A DNA stretch of 64,000 nucleotides. Origin: DATFMP01 sp035266845. Lineage in GTDB: Bacteria; SAR324; JACQKK01. The position numbers and the translations under genes were made by a program. How positions within the stretch are numbered: the first letter of the stretch is position 1; every line of letters starts with the position of its first letter. Location of the stretch: the NCBI GenBank assembly GCA_035266845.1, contig DATFMP010000059.1, forward strand, positions 50,729 through 114,728. Direction: 5' to 3'. Below, piece by piece: positions 35,358 to 43,955 of the stretch. The notes under the pieces were generated by a model. It saw only the letters and a list, made by a program, of their open reading frames with translations, had not been told where the DNA came from and did no database searches.

Positions 35358-35822
35358 TCAGCTGGCCTTGATCTGCTTGACGCTGTCCTCACCCTTGATG
35401 GCGATCTGCCTGGGCGCCGCTTCCGGGAGCTTGGGCAGTGTCAGCTTCAGCACGCCGTTGGCGTATTCGGCGTTGATGTGCTCCGCGTCCACCGTTTCCG
35501 GCACCGTGAAGCTGCGCTTGAACCCGCCATACACGCGCTCGGAGCGATAGAACCCGTTCTCGTTCTCGGACCGCTCGGTCTTCTTCTCGCCGCTGATCGT
35601 CAGCACACCGTCTTGCAGCTCGATCTGCACGTCATCCTTGGAGACGCCCGGGATTTCCACCGTCAGCAGCACCGCGTCCTTTTCCTCGCGGATGTCCACC
35701 CGGGGCACCCAGGTTTCCGCCGTCACCGGCACTTCCGGCTGCGGGCGACCCCAGAACTCGTCGAACAGCCGATCCAGCGGGAAATCGAACCAGCGGTTGG
35801 GGTTATAGCGAATCAGGTTCAT
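35358..35822 (-). CDS. small heat-shock protein, Hsp20/alpha-crystallin family
   Basis: A 154-residue ATP-independent holdase. The alpha-crystallin domain covers about residues 45-135: VDIREEKDAVLLTVEIPGVSKDDVQIEL, DGVLTISGEKK and the closing ANGVLKLTLPK. The C-terminal IAI motif (RQIAIKG) docks subunits in the oligomer. ATG 35822 follows AGGAGG and gives the usual MNLIRYNP start. Upstream lies a CIRCE-like inverted repeat at 35912-35938, pointing to HrcA repression that is released on heat shock. An intrinsic terminator follows at 35268-35296. Confidence 0.93.
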   Translation of the reverse strand: MNLIRYNPNRWFDFPLDRLFDEFWGRPQPEVPVTAETWVPRVDIREEKDAVLLTVEIPGVSKDDVQIELQDGVLTISGEKKTERSENENGFYRSERVYGGFKRSFTVPETVDAEHINAEYANGVLKLTLPKLPEAAPRQIAIKGEDSVKQIKAS

Positions 35823-35911
35823 GACACCTCCTGCCATACGGTTCGTTGCGGTTTGTCGATGGTCGCTCGGAGAGGCCGCCACCTGCTCGGCGTCCTCTCT
35901 CATTCGTTCTG

Positions 35912-35938
35912 TTAGCACTCTATATTATTAATTGCTAA
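35912..35938. promoter_or_regulatory. CIRCE-like operator (HrcA site)
   Basis: TTAGCACTC (35912-35920), nine bases, then AATTGCTAA (35930-35938). The consensus is TTAGCACTC-N9-GAGTGCTAA; the left half is perfect and the right half matches seven of nine. It lies about 90 bases before the Hsp20 start in an A/T-rich gap. HrcA itself is not in the window. Confidence 0.72.
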
Positions 35939-36196
35939 CAAGTCAAGCCCCCTCCGGTTGGCTGCCCGTTACGATCGCACTGCCCTGATGAAGCCGGTCA
36001 CGCGGCGGGCCCGCACAGGGGCTGCGTGTCCGCCTTTGAGCATCGTCGCCTCCGGCATGGGACGGACGTGCGCTCAAGCCCAAGGGCCTTCGCGCCGATA
36101 AGAAGAACAGACGCACCGTCGGCCGGGCCTCGCCCTGCGGCACCGGCCGCACCGGCTTCGTGCAGCCGAATCATTCCGCACCGCTGGGAAGAAACC

Positions 36197-36580
36197 ATGC
36201 GCTATTGGCTTCCGTTCGTGCTGGGCATCGCCACCGCGCTGCTGCTGTGGGGCTGCGCCACCGACGGCATCCGCAAGGGGCCGCCGATCCGGCGGGACAT
36301 CGCTGTCGCCGACCGGCACAAGGACTGGGCGCTGGTCTACTACCAGAGCTGGCTGCAGCAACGAAACGGCGACTACCTGCGCCTCGCGCGGCGCCAGATG
36401 GCCGACGCCATCAAGAGCTACTTCTCGATCCAGGTACGCATCGGACACTCCTACCCCGACTTCTACCGGGTGGACGACAAGCGCCTGGAAAGCTGCCGCT
36501 ACCTGGAGCAGATCGACCACGAAGCGCTCAAGTTCCGCGTGATGCTGGAGGACAACGCCCGCGTCGGCTGCCTGCGCTAG
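36197..36580 (+). CDS. uncharacterised lipoprotein
   Basis: A 127-residue exported lipoprotein. The signal MRYWLPFVLGIATALLLWGC carries a lipobox LWGC with Cys20. The mature protein is small, with an aromatic-rich helical region DWALVYYQSWLQQRNGDYLRLARRQMADAIKSYFSI, and two late cysteines (SCRYLE and VGCLR) that might pair. I do not recognise the family. Start at 36197 is set by the signal peptide. A cluster of palindromes follows its stop. Confidence 0.65.
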   Translation: MRYWLPFVLGIATALLLWGCATDGIRKGPPIRRDIAVADRHKDWALVYYQSWLQQRNGDYLRLARRQMADAIKSYFSIQVRIGHSYPDFYRVDDKRLESCRYLEQIDHEALKFRVMLEDNARVGCLR

Positions 36581-37010
36581 GCTGTGTTTGGAAAAGGGTT
36601 CTTAAGCGGCTCAGCCGCTTAAGAATCACAAGACATCCCGTGCGGGGGCCAAGGGCCCCCACACCCCCGATACGGTCCCTGACCAAGCCCAGCGGGGTCT
36701 TACCCGCAATGAGAGTCCAGGGAGCCAGGCTCCCTGGTGGGGGTTTGGGGGCAACGCCCCCATTACCATCATGCTTTTTAAAACAGAACCTAGCCGCCGC
36801 ACGGTCTCCGGCACGACACCTGTCCCTCCACCGCCTCCGCGCGCCGCGCGTTTTCGCGACACGCACCGGCGCGCGCCCGCGCACCGCCCCCCGCGTCATG
36901 CGGGTTGCGACGGGCCTTACAGCGGCCCCAGCTGCGTTTTGACCGGGTAGCGTTTTCGGTGCTACAACCGCAGGGAAGATGATCCCGCTTCCCGCGTGCC
37001 CGGCCAGTCC
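36581..37010. other. repeat-rich gap before the TPR-like gene
   Basis: No gene is called in these 430 bases. The first half is a cluster of perfect hairpins (listed separately). The second half, about 36790-37010, has no clear signal beyond the expected promoter of the next gene. Confidence 0.45.
36599..36762. repeat. cluster of four perfect palindromes
   Basis: Hairpins TTCTTAAGCGGC/GCCGCTTAAGAA (36599-36625), GGGGGCC/GGCCCCC (36644-36660), CCAGGGAGCC/GGCTCCCTGG (36717-36737) and TGGGGGC/GCCCCCA (36746-36762). The last shares its stem with the hairpin at 61858-61876, so these are members of a dispersed palindromic family that sits after genes. Confidence 0.7.
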
Positions 37011-38534
37011 ATGAGACGCAAGCCGTACCTGAGCCTGCTGCTGGCACTCGTCATTCTTGGCGGGATGCTCGCACTGTTTCCCACCGTGTGGATGGTGCTC
37101 GCGATTGCGCTGCTGGCGCTGGTCGCGCTGCAGGTCGCGGTGGTGCGGCGCCACCTGTACTCCCTGCCCCCCGGTCATACCCAGGTCATCGTGCCCAGCG
37201 GCACGGCGCCCGCGCGTCCGGCTCCGCCGGAGCCCAGCGGTGAGGCAGCGGCTGCGGCCGACACCACGCCAGGCGCAGCGGCAGGCGGCCCAGCAGCCGG
37301 CGAGGCTCCAGCGGGGGGTGAAGCCGTGGCGCCGACGCCATCCGCCCCGCGACCGGACATCGATACGGAACTGTTCAGCCGCTTCCGCCAGCACCTGGAA
37401 GAGGTGGAGGCAGAAACGGACGGCACGGCTCCTCCGCGGCCCACGCCGCCCCCGCCGGACGAGGGCGAGGTGCAGGACCGCGTGGAGCTCTCCGGTGCCG
37501 CGCGTCGCCCCCCTGTCCGGCCCGCGGCGCCGCGGCCTGCAATGCCGAAGCCGCCTGCCTCCCCACCCGCGACGTCACAGCCGCCGGTGCCGCGCACGCG
37601 GCCGGCCGCCTCCGCGGCAGAAGCAGGCGAAGCCGAGGGCAGCGACATCTTCGCCGATCTGCGGCCCACACCCGTGACGCCCCCGCCCCAGGAGCCGGCA
37701 CCGGCCCTCAACGCACCCAAGGCCGCGACGCCACCGCAAGCAGAGCCGTCGACCGAAGGCACGGCCCCCGCGACCCTGCCGGAGCCCAAGCCGACGCCGG
37801 CCGCTACCGCCCGCCCCGCGCAGCGCGCGCCGGCAGACAAGGACGCTGCGCCGCCCGATGAGGTCAGCGCGGCCCTGGCCGGCGATGGCGGCGCCGGACC
37901 CGGCCTGGCGGACGAGGCGGCCACGCTGCTGCGGCTGGCCGAGGAGGCTGCGGGTCGGGACGACTGGGAGGGCCTGCGCGCTGGACTGGACAACTACCTG
38001 GCGCACCTGGCCGAGGCCCCGGGCCTCGTGGACTGGCGGGCGCGGCGGCAGCAGGTGCGGCTGGCCATCCATGACCAGGACACCAACCGCGCCCTGCAGG
38101 GCTTCGAGGAGCTGCTGGCCACGGGCCACCGGCCGCCCGTCGACGAGGTGCCCCCGCTGCTGGACGAGCTGCTGGCCGGTGCCGACCGCGAGACGGCAGC
38201 ATCGCTGCGGGTCTCCATGCTGGTGCGCATCCTGGCCGTGTTCCGCCAGGCCCGTGACCAGCGCGCCATGGACCGCTGCTACGGCTGGATCGAGGAAGCG
38301 CAGGAGCAGGTGGGCGATGAGCGCCGCCTGCTGCAGTACCTCAAGAATCACCTGGAGATCCGCAAGGTGCTGGGCGATCTGCCCGGCCAACTCGAGCTGA
38401 TCGATCAGCTCGGCAACCGCTGCTACCGGCTCGGGCTCACCGAGGACGCCAAGGCTTACTACGAGATGGGCCTGCGCCTGCGCGCCGAGGCCGAGCAGCC
38501 CCTCCCCCCGGGTGGAGCCCTGCGCGAGGGCTAG
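37011..38534 (+). CDS. membrane-anchored protein with Pro/Ala-rich linker and TPR-like C-terminal domain
   Basis: A 507-residue protein of three parts. Residues 5-45 make two membrane spans (LSLLLALVILGGMLALFPT and VLAIALLALVALQVAVV). Residues 55-310 are a long low-complexity linker rich in Pro, Ala, Glu and Thr. Residues 315-500 are helical and TPR-like, with repeated pairs such as LADEAATLLRLAEEAAGRDDWEGLRAGLDNYLAHLAEA and a final repeat RLGLTEDAKAYYEMGLRLRAEAEQ. Function unknown; such a layout suits a scaffold reaching from the inner membrane. The ATG at 37011 and the GTG at 36996 are both possible starts. It precedes a VOC gene. Confidence 0.68.
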   Translation: MRRKPYLSLLLALVILGGMLALFPTVWMVLAIALLALVALQVAVVRRHLYSLPPGHTQVIVPSGTAPARPAPPEPSGEAAAAADTTPGAAAGGPAAGEAPAGGEAVAPTPSAPRPDIDTELFSRFRQHLEEVEAETDGTAPPRPTPPPPDEGEVQDRVELSGAARRPPVRPAAPRPAMPKPPASPPATSQPPVPRTRPAASAAEAGEAEGSDIFADLRPTPVTPPPQEPAPALNAPKAATPPQAEPSTEGTAPATLPEPKPTPAATARPAQRAPADKDAAPPDEVSAALAGDGGAGPGLADEAATLLRLAEEAAGRDDWEGLRAGLDNYLAHLAEAPGLVDWRARRQQVRLAIHDQDTNRALQGFEELLATGHRPPVDEVPPLLDELLAGADRETAASLRVSMLVRILAVFRQARDQRAMDRCYGWIEEAQEQVGDERRLLQYLKNHLEIRKVLGDLPGQLELIDQLGNRCYRLGLTEDAKAYYEMGLRLRAEAEQPLPPGGALREG

Positions 38535-38579
38535 GGGGCGGGGTGCGGCACCCACCGCCCTGCGATCGGGAGCCTCGCC

Positions 38580-38975
38580 ATGATCGACCACACCACGCTG
38601 CTCGTCTCCGACTTCGAGCGCTCGCTGGCATTCTACACGGCCGCGCTGGCGCCGCTGGGCTACACGGTGGTGATGCGCCTCTCGCGCACCGAGATTCCCG
38701 ACCTGCCCGTGGAGCAATTCGCCGGCCTGGGCGTGGGCGGCAAGCCTGACCTGTGGCTGCGGCCCAGCGAGGGCCCCCTGGCACCCACACACCTCGCCTT
38801 CGCCTGCGAGCGGCGCAGCACCGTGGACGCCTTCCATGCCGCCGCGCTGGCCGCTGGGGGCAAGGACAACGGCGCGCCCGGCCTGCGTCCGCACTACCAT
38901 CCCAACTACTACGGCGCATTCGTGTTCGATCCCGACGGCTACAACATCGAGGCCGTCTGCCATCGGGCGGAATAG
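38580..38975 (+). CDS. VOC-superfamily (glyoxalase-like) protein
   Basis: A 131-residue vicinal-oxygen-chelate domain. It begins MIDHTTLLVSDFERSLAFYTAALAPLG with the first metal-type His at residue 4. Later come PTHLAFAC (His near 64), and FVFDPDGYNIEAVCH with the conserved Glu near 126. Family members include glyoxalases, dioxygenases and fosfomycin-resistance enzymes; the branch is not determined. It is followed 13 bases later by a GST gene on the same strand, so the two are likely co-expressed and glutathione-linked chemistry is plausible. Confidence 0.87.
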   Translation: MIDHTTLLVSDFERSLAFYTAALAPLGYTVVMRLSRTEIPDLPVEQFAGLGVGGKPDLWLRPSEGPLAPTHLAFACERRSTVDAFHAAALAAGGKDNGAPGLRPHYHPNYYGAFVFDPDGYNIEAVCHRAE

Positions 38976-38988
38976 GGGGCAGGGGCGG

Positions 38989-39663
38989 ATGGCGAGACCG
39001 ATCCTGTACGGAGCGACCTACAGCGTCTATACCCGCATCGCACGGCTGGCGCTGGAGGAAAAGGGAGTCAGTTACGACCTTGTGGAGGTTGACGTGTTCG
39101 CGCCCGGTGGTGCGCCCCCCGACCATCTCAGGCGTCAGCCCTTCGGCCGCATTCCAGCCTTCGAGCACGACGGCTTTCGGCTCTACGAAACCTGTGCGAT
39201 TGCAGGATACGTGGATGAGGCCTTTCCCGGGCCGCCCCTGATGCCTGACGAGGCCCGGGAGCGGGCCCGCGTGCGGCAGGTTGTCAGCATCCTGGACAGC
39301 TACGCGTACCGCCCCCTTGTGTGGGATGTGTACGTGGAGCGTGTGCGAGCACACACGCTTTGCCGCGTATCCGACGAAGCGCGCATCGCCGCCGCCCTGG
39401 ACCGCGCGGAGACCTGCCTTCGCGCCCTCTCGGCCCTGCGTGCGGACGCCGAATGGCTGGCGGGTGTGCAGTTTACCCTGGCCGACCTGCACGCGGCACC
39501 GATGGTGGCACTGTTCTGTCTGGCCCCTGAAGGCGCTGCGTTGCTGGGCCGCATCCCCGGATGGGCTGCGTGGTGGGAACGCATCCAGGCCCGCCCCAGC
39601 ATCGCTACAACGCGCTTTCCGATCGAGCGCGAGCTCGAAGGATCGGCGACGACCGAGGACTGA
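38989..39663 (+). CDS. glutathione S-transferase family protein
   Basis: A 224-residue cytosolic GST. The N-terminal thioredoxin-like domain reads ILYGATYSVYTRIARLALEEKGVSYDLVEVD; FGRIPAFEHDGFRLYETCAIAGYVDEAF holds the cis-Pro and the acidic residue that contacts the gamma-glutamyl group. The C-terminal helical domain includes FTLADLHAAP, the capping box. Start ATG 38989 is preceded by GGGGCAGGGG, and the longer frame to 38836 is not plausible. Adjacent to and just downstream of the VOC gene. Catalytic residue uncertain (Tyr or Ser at the N-terminus). Confidence 0.85.
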   Translation: MARPILYGATYSVYTRIARLALEEKGVSYDLVEVDVFAPGGAPPDHLRRQPFGRIPAFEHDGFRLYETCAIAGYVDEAFPGPPLMPDEARERARVRQVVSILDSYAYRPLVWDVYVERVRAHTLCRVSDEARIAAALDRAETCLRALSALRADAEWLAGVQFTLADLHAAPMVALFCLAPEGAALLGRIPGWAAWWERIQARPSIATTRFPIERELEGSATTED

Positions 39664-39785
39664 GCGGGCCGCGGTAAACGCCGGCATCCCGCTCAGCCGC
39701 CTGTGCGTTGACGCCCCACGCGCCAGTCCGTATTTTGAGGGATTGACCCTCGTCCCACCCTCATGTGCGATGGACGGCAGCCCCC

Positions 39786-41576
39786 ATGCGACACCGCGAC
39801 CACCTGGACCCCGAATCGCCGCTGTACCAGATGCGGCACTCCTTTGCCCACGTGCTGGCCCAGGCCGTGCTGGAGCTGCGCCCCAACGCGCGGCTGGGCT
39901 ACGGCCCGCCCACGGAGCACGGCTTCTTCTACGACTTCGAGCTGGATCCGCCGCTGAGCACGGAGGACTTCCCGGAGCTGGAGAAGCGGATGCGCAAGAT
40001 CATTGCCACGGACCAGTCGTTCCAGCGCGCGGAGTACCCGGCGGACGAGCTGATCGCGCGCTTCGAGCAGGAGGGCGCGCGCTACAAGGCCGACATGGCG
40101 CGGGACTTCCAGGCCCAGGGCGAGACCAAGCTGAGCGTGTACACCATCGGCCCGTTCCCGGATATGTGCCGCGGCGGCCACGTGGATTCCACCGGCAAGC
40201 TGCCGGCGGACGGCTTCAAGCTGGACTCCATCGCGGGGGCCTACTGGCGTGGGGACGAGCAGAACCCCATGCTGCAGCGCATCTACGCGCTGGCCTTCCA
40301 CGACCGGAAGGAATTGAAGGCCTTCCTGGATCGGCGGGAGCTGGCCAAGGAGCGCGACCACCGCAAGCTGGGCCAGCAGATGGGCCTGTTCACCATCGCC
40401 GAGGAGGTGGGCAAGGGTTTGGTGCTGTGGATGCCCAACGGCACGGTGATCCGCGACGAGCTGGAGAAGCTGGCCAAGGAGATGGAGTTCCGTTACGGCT
40501 ACGTGCGCGTGGCCACGCCGCACATCACCAAGGGCGAGCTGTACGAGGCCACCGGGCACCTGCCGTACTATGCGAAGGACATGTTTCCGCCCATGGTGGG
40601 GGACGACGGCACGTACTACCTCAAGCCGATGAACTGCCCGCACCACCACATGATCTTCAAGGCGCAGCCGCGCAGCTACCGCGAGCTGCCCCTGCGCTTG
40701 GCGGAGTACGGCATGTGCTACCGCTACGAGCAGTCCGGCGAGCTTTCCGGCCTGCTGCGGGTGCGGGCCATGGCCATGAACGATGCGCACATCTACTGCA
40801 TGCCGGAGCAGAGCAAGGAGGAGTTCATCCGCGTGATGCAGCTCCACCAGTTCTACTACGACAAGTTCAACCTCACCGATTACTGGATGCGGCTCTCCCT
40901 GCCGGACCTGAGCACGGGCGAGAAGTACGTGGGTGGCCGCGAGGTGTGGGAGCAGGCCGAGCGCATCGTGACCGAGGCCATGGAGGAAGTGGGCATCCCC
41001 TTCGAGGCGGTGCGGGGCGAGGCGGCCTTCTATGGGCCCAAGATCGACTTCCAGGTGCAGAACGTGATCGGCCGCGAGGAGACCGCCTCCACCAACCAGC
41101 TCGACCTGATCATGGCCGACCGGCTGGACCTCTCCTACGTGGGCGCGGACAACCGGCCCGCGCGGCCGCACATCATCCACCGCGCGCCGCTAGGCACCCA
41201 CGAGCGTTTCGTGGCCTTCCTGATCGAGCACTACGGCGGCGTGTTCCCCACCTGGCTGGCGCCCGTGCAACTGCGCGTGCTGACGGTCACCGATGCCTGC
41301 GCCGAGTACGGCCGCAAGGTGGGCCAGGCCTTCCGCGATCAGCTCGTGCGGGCGGAGGTGGACGCCGGCTCGGACACCTTGGGCAAGAAGGTGCGCACCG
41401 CGCAGACGGAGAAGGTGCCCAACCTGTTCGTGATCGGGGAGAAGGAGGCCGCGGACGGCACGGTCACCTGGCGCCGCCACGGCTCCCGCGAGCAGGTCAC
41501 GCTGCCCGTGGATGCGGCCAAGGAGCAACTGCTGGCCGAGATCCGCGAGCGCACCGACTGGCGCACGGGCAGCTAG
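39786..41576 (+). CDS. thrS: threonyl-tRNA synthetase lacking the TGS domain
   Basis: A 596-residue class II synthetase. The editing domain comes first, with HxxxH at residues 18-22 (HSFAH) and the Cys/His pair in DMCRGGHV. The aminoacylation domain has the zinc Cys (PMNCPHHHMIF), His (NDAHIYC) and His (IHRAPLG), motif 2 (CYRYEQSGEL) and motif 3 near the C-terminus, and ends with the anticodon domain. The N-terminal TGS domain of E. coli ThrRS is missing and the gene is not followed by infC, the usual partner. It may be a second or resistant ThrRS, or the only one; the rest of the genome would tell. A start at 39765 is possible. Confidence 0.92.
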   Translation: MRHRDHLDPESPLYQMRHSFAHVLAQAVLELRPNARLGYGPPTEHGFFYDFELDPPLSTEDFPELEKRMRKIIATDQSFQRAEYPADELIARFEQEGARYKADMARDFQAQGETKLSVYTIGPFPDMCRGGHVDSTGKLPADGFKLDSIAGAYWRGDEQNPMLQRIYALAFHDRKELKAFLDRRELAKERDHRKLGQQMGLFTIAEEVGKGLVLWMPNGTVIRDELEKLAKEMEFRYGYVRVATPHITKGELYEATGHLPYYAKDMFPPMVGDDGTYYLKPMNCPHHHMIFKAQPRSYRELPLRLAEYGMCYRYEQSGELSGLLRVRAMAMNDAHIYCMPEQSKEEFIRVMQLHQFYYDKFNLTDYWMRLSLPDLSTGEKYVGGREVWEQAERIVTEAMEEVGIPFEAVRGEAAFYGPKIDFQVQNVIGREETASTNQLDLIMADRLDLSYVGADNRPARPHIIHRAPLGTHERFVAFLIEHYGGVFPTWLAPVQLRVLTVTDACAEYGRKVGQAFRDQLVRAEVDAGSDTLGKKVRTAQTEKVPNLFVIGEKEAADGTVTWRRHGSREQVTLPVDAAKEQLLAEIRERTDWRTGS

Positions 41577-41640
41577 CCTGCGCGCCGGCACCACGGCCGA
41601 CCGGCCGCACCGGCATCGACCACCTTCCAGGAGCGCCCCC

Positions 41641-41781
41641 ATGAAGTGGCTCGTCGGCATCGCCCTGGTCATGCTGGCCGCACACCTGTACTTCAGGCAC
41701 GGCCAGCGCCGTCTGGAACGGCAGCGGCAGGTCCAGGCTCCAGCCGAGCCCGCGTCGCGCCAGGAGCCGCCGGAGGGTTGA
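41641..41781 (+). CDS. small membrane protein (46 aa)
   Basis: A 46-residue protein beginning with ATG seven bases after AGGAG. One membrane span (VGIALVMLAAHLYF, about 4-18) is followed by a basic, glutamine-rich tail. No family is recognised. It follows the ThrRS gene by 64 bases and may be in its transcript. It converges with the VOC gene on the other strand. Confidence 0.5.
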   Translation: MKWLVGIALVMLAAHLYFRHGQRRLERQRQVQAPAEPASRQEPPEG

Positions 41782-41842
41782 GGGCGGATCGGCACAATCC
41801 GGGGGTGTGGGGCAGTCGAGCCCCCGCCGGACCGGCCTGCGC

Positions 41843-42670
41843 TCAGTCCACCGGGTAGGGCACTGGGATGCGATTGACGAGGGGCTTGCGGAAGTCCGGG
41901 TGGTAGAGGCTGCGCATCTCGTGCTCAATCCGGAACAGCGGCGCGCCGCTGTCCACGTCCACGATGTCCGCGAAGCGGAACTGCTCGCGGGAGCTGTGGG
42001 GCTCCATGATCAGCCCGCGCTCGCCCAGCGCGTCGTAGGTCTCCCAATAACGCGAAAGGTACACGGCCACGTGGTTGTTGTGCGCGGGCGCAGCCTCGGC
42101 TCCCTTGCGCTCAGCAAAGCGGAAGGCCTGGTGCGGCCCCACGTTCACCGTGGCCTCGCGGGCGCCCTTATGGCCGGCCACCTCCGCCGGGCAGTGCAGC
42201 ACCTCGCGATAGAAGCGGGCGATGCCCTCCGCCGCGCCGGGCGGCACGTCGAACGCCACCCGGGGCATGGACTGCGGCAGGTGCCCCGGCAGCTTGCCCG
42301 CCTCGTGTACGCGCACCGCATGGCCCCAGGGGTCGCGCGTGGCCAGCGTGCCATTCTCGGATTGCACGGCGAACGCGGTGCCCTTCAGCTCGGGCGCCAC
42401 AGCCTCCAGGTCCGCGCGGGTCTTGCCCAGGTCGGGCACGGCCACGTGCACCTCGCCCGGGAAGGGCGTGGGCTGGCCCAGGGGCAGGTGGAACTGCTGC
42501 AGGCCCAGGTTCACCCACATGTTGCGCACCCCCACCATGCGGCAGGGATCGCGCGTGAAGCCCAGGCCGAGGATGAAGTAGAGCGTGGCGAGCCGGTGGT
42601 CGTCCACGCGGAAGTTCACGTGCTCCAGGTGGACGAACGCGCCGACTTCCGGCGGGCGGGGCGTGGCCAT
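41843..42670 (-). CDS. VOC-superfamily protein with two domains
   Basis: A 275-residue protein that opens with FVHLEHVNFRVDDHRLATLYFILGLGF, a vicinal-oxygen-chelate motif with a metal-type His near 17. A second, similar half begins near residue 125 (RVAFDVPPGAAEGIARFYREVLHCP) and contains the HNNHVAVYL block with possible metal ligands and a final acidic residue (FRIEHEMRSLYHPDF). The two halves suggest an extradiol-dioxygenase or glyoxalase-type fold; metal and substrate are unknown. It is just downstream of an MDR dehydrogenase on the same strand, 55 bases away. Confidence 0.8.
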   Translation of the reverse strand: MATPRPPEVGAFVHLEHVNFRVDDHRLATLYFILGLGFTRDPCRMVGVRNMWVNLGLQQFHLPLGQPTPFPGEVHVAVPDLGKTRADLEAVAPELKGTAFAVQSENGTLATRDPWGHAVRVHEAGKLPGHLPQSMPRVAFDVPPGAAEGIARFYREVLHCPAEVAGHKGAREATVNVGPHQAFRFAERKGAEAAPAHNNHVAVYLSRYWETYDALGERGLIMEPHSSREQFRFADIVDVDSGAPLFRIEHEMRSLYHPDFRKPLVNRIPVPYPVD

Positions 42671-42725
42671 GGCGAACCTCCTGTCGCAGCGGAAGGCGCC
42701 GCGCGGTGCGGGCGCGAGGCAGCGG

Positions 42726-43709
42726 CTAGAACTCCACGGAGACCTTCAGCGCATTGCTGCTGCGGTGGTGCGCGGTTTCCATCGCTTCCTGGATCTTCTC
42801 GATGGGGAAGACGTGGCTCACCAGCGGGCTCACGTCGATCTGCTTCTTCAGGATCAGGTCGAGCGCCATGCGGAACGAGGCCAAGCCCGGTTCCTCCTGC
42901 GCACCGTAGGTGGAGTGCATGGTGAGGCGCTTGCGGAAGAAGTCGTTGAAGTTGTACTGCACCGGCTTTTCCGTATCGGGCAGGCCGAACATGAGCATGT
43001 TCGCATCCGGCCGCACCAGGTCCACCGCTTGCAGCAGCGAGACGTTCGAACCCACGGCCTCCACGAGGTACTCCACGCCCAGACCGTCGGTCTGCTCCAG
43101 CACGGTCTCCTTCACGTCGTCACGATCGGCCTGCAGGGCCAGGTCCGCGCCCAGCTTGCGGCCCATGGCCAGCCGGGCCTCGGAGAGGTCGGAGGTGATC
43201 ACCTTGGCCGCCCCCGCGCGCTTGAGCAGGTAGGCGAAGAACATCCCGGCCGAGCCCTGGCCCATCACCATCACCGTCTTGCCCACCACGTCCGCCGGCC
43301 GCTGGCGCAGCGCGAAGATGGTCGTGCCGAACTGCTGGGCCATCAGCAGGTGCGAGATGGGCAGGTCGCTCTCCGGCAGCTTGATGCAGTATTTGCCGTG
43401 GATGGCCTGGTACTCCGCGAAGGTCATCGAGATCATCGCGTTGGGACAGCACAACACCTTTTCCCCCGGCTGAAAGTCCGGGTGGTTGCTCTTGATGACC
43501 TCGCCCACGCCCTCGTGACCCGGATAGCCGGGCCGCTGGGGGAAGGGCGTGCGGATCGTGCCGTGGTAGACGATGTGCAGGTCGCTGCCGCAGATGGACG
43601 CCAGCTCGGTGCGCACCAGCAGCTCGCCCTCCTGCAGCTCGGGCCGGGGCACCTTCTCGAACACCATTTTTCCCAGTTCCACGAATCGTGCGGCGCGCAT
43701 CGTTTCCAT
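42726..43709 (-). CDS. medium-chain dehydrogenase/reductase (zinc ADH-like) without the structural zinc loop
   Basis: A 327-residue MDR enzyme. The catalytic zinc site is partly visible: SICGSDLHIV with Cys40 and PGHEGVGEV with the His-Glu pair. The Rossmann domain has VMVMGQGSAGMFFAYLLKRAG. The four-cysteine structural zinc lobe usual at 90-115 is absent; only LCCPNAMI remains, and the segment is shortened. The substrate is not assigned. A VOC protein follows downstream, so the pair may act in one pathway. It is separated from DUF2333 by 246 bases. Confidence 0.82.
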   Translation of the reverse strand: METMRAARFVELGKMVFEKVPRPELQEGELLVRTELASICGSDLHIVYHGTIRTPFPQRPGYPGHEGVGEVIKSNHPDFQPGEKVLCCPNAMISMTFAEYQAIHGKYCIKLPESDLPISHLLMAQQFGTTIFALRQRPADVVGKTVMVMGQGSAGMFFAYLLKRAGAAKVITSDLSEARLAMGRKLGADLALQADRDDVKETVLEQTDGLGVEYLVEAVGSNVSLLQAVDLVRPDANMLMFGLPDTEKPVQYNFNDFFRKRLTMHSTYGAQEEPGLASFRMALDLILKKQIDVSPLVSHVFPIEKIQEAMETAHHRSSNALKVSVEF

Positions 43710-43955
43710 CGGCGGCTCGTCCTCCGGCTGGCCAGGGTGGGTGCGGGGTCTTGACGGCCCTTCTTAGCCCAGCGCCGGTCCGATTGGCAAGGCGCGGCGT
43801 GGCGCGCGGCGGCGCAGACGACCGCGGCAGGCGCCGGGCCCATCCGTGCGTGCCCGGAGGCGATTCGCCGGCGCGAGCGAATGGCAGCGCCAATGCGTGT
43901 AGGCAGGGAGCGCCCGCGGGACGTGCCCCGCGATGGCAGGGCGCCGTTGGGCCGG

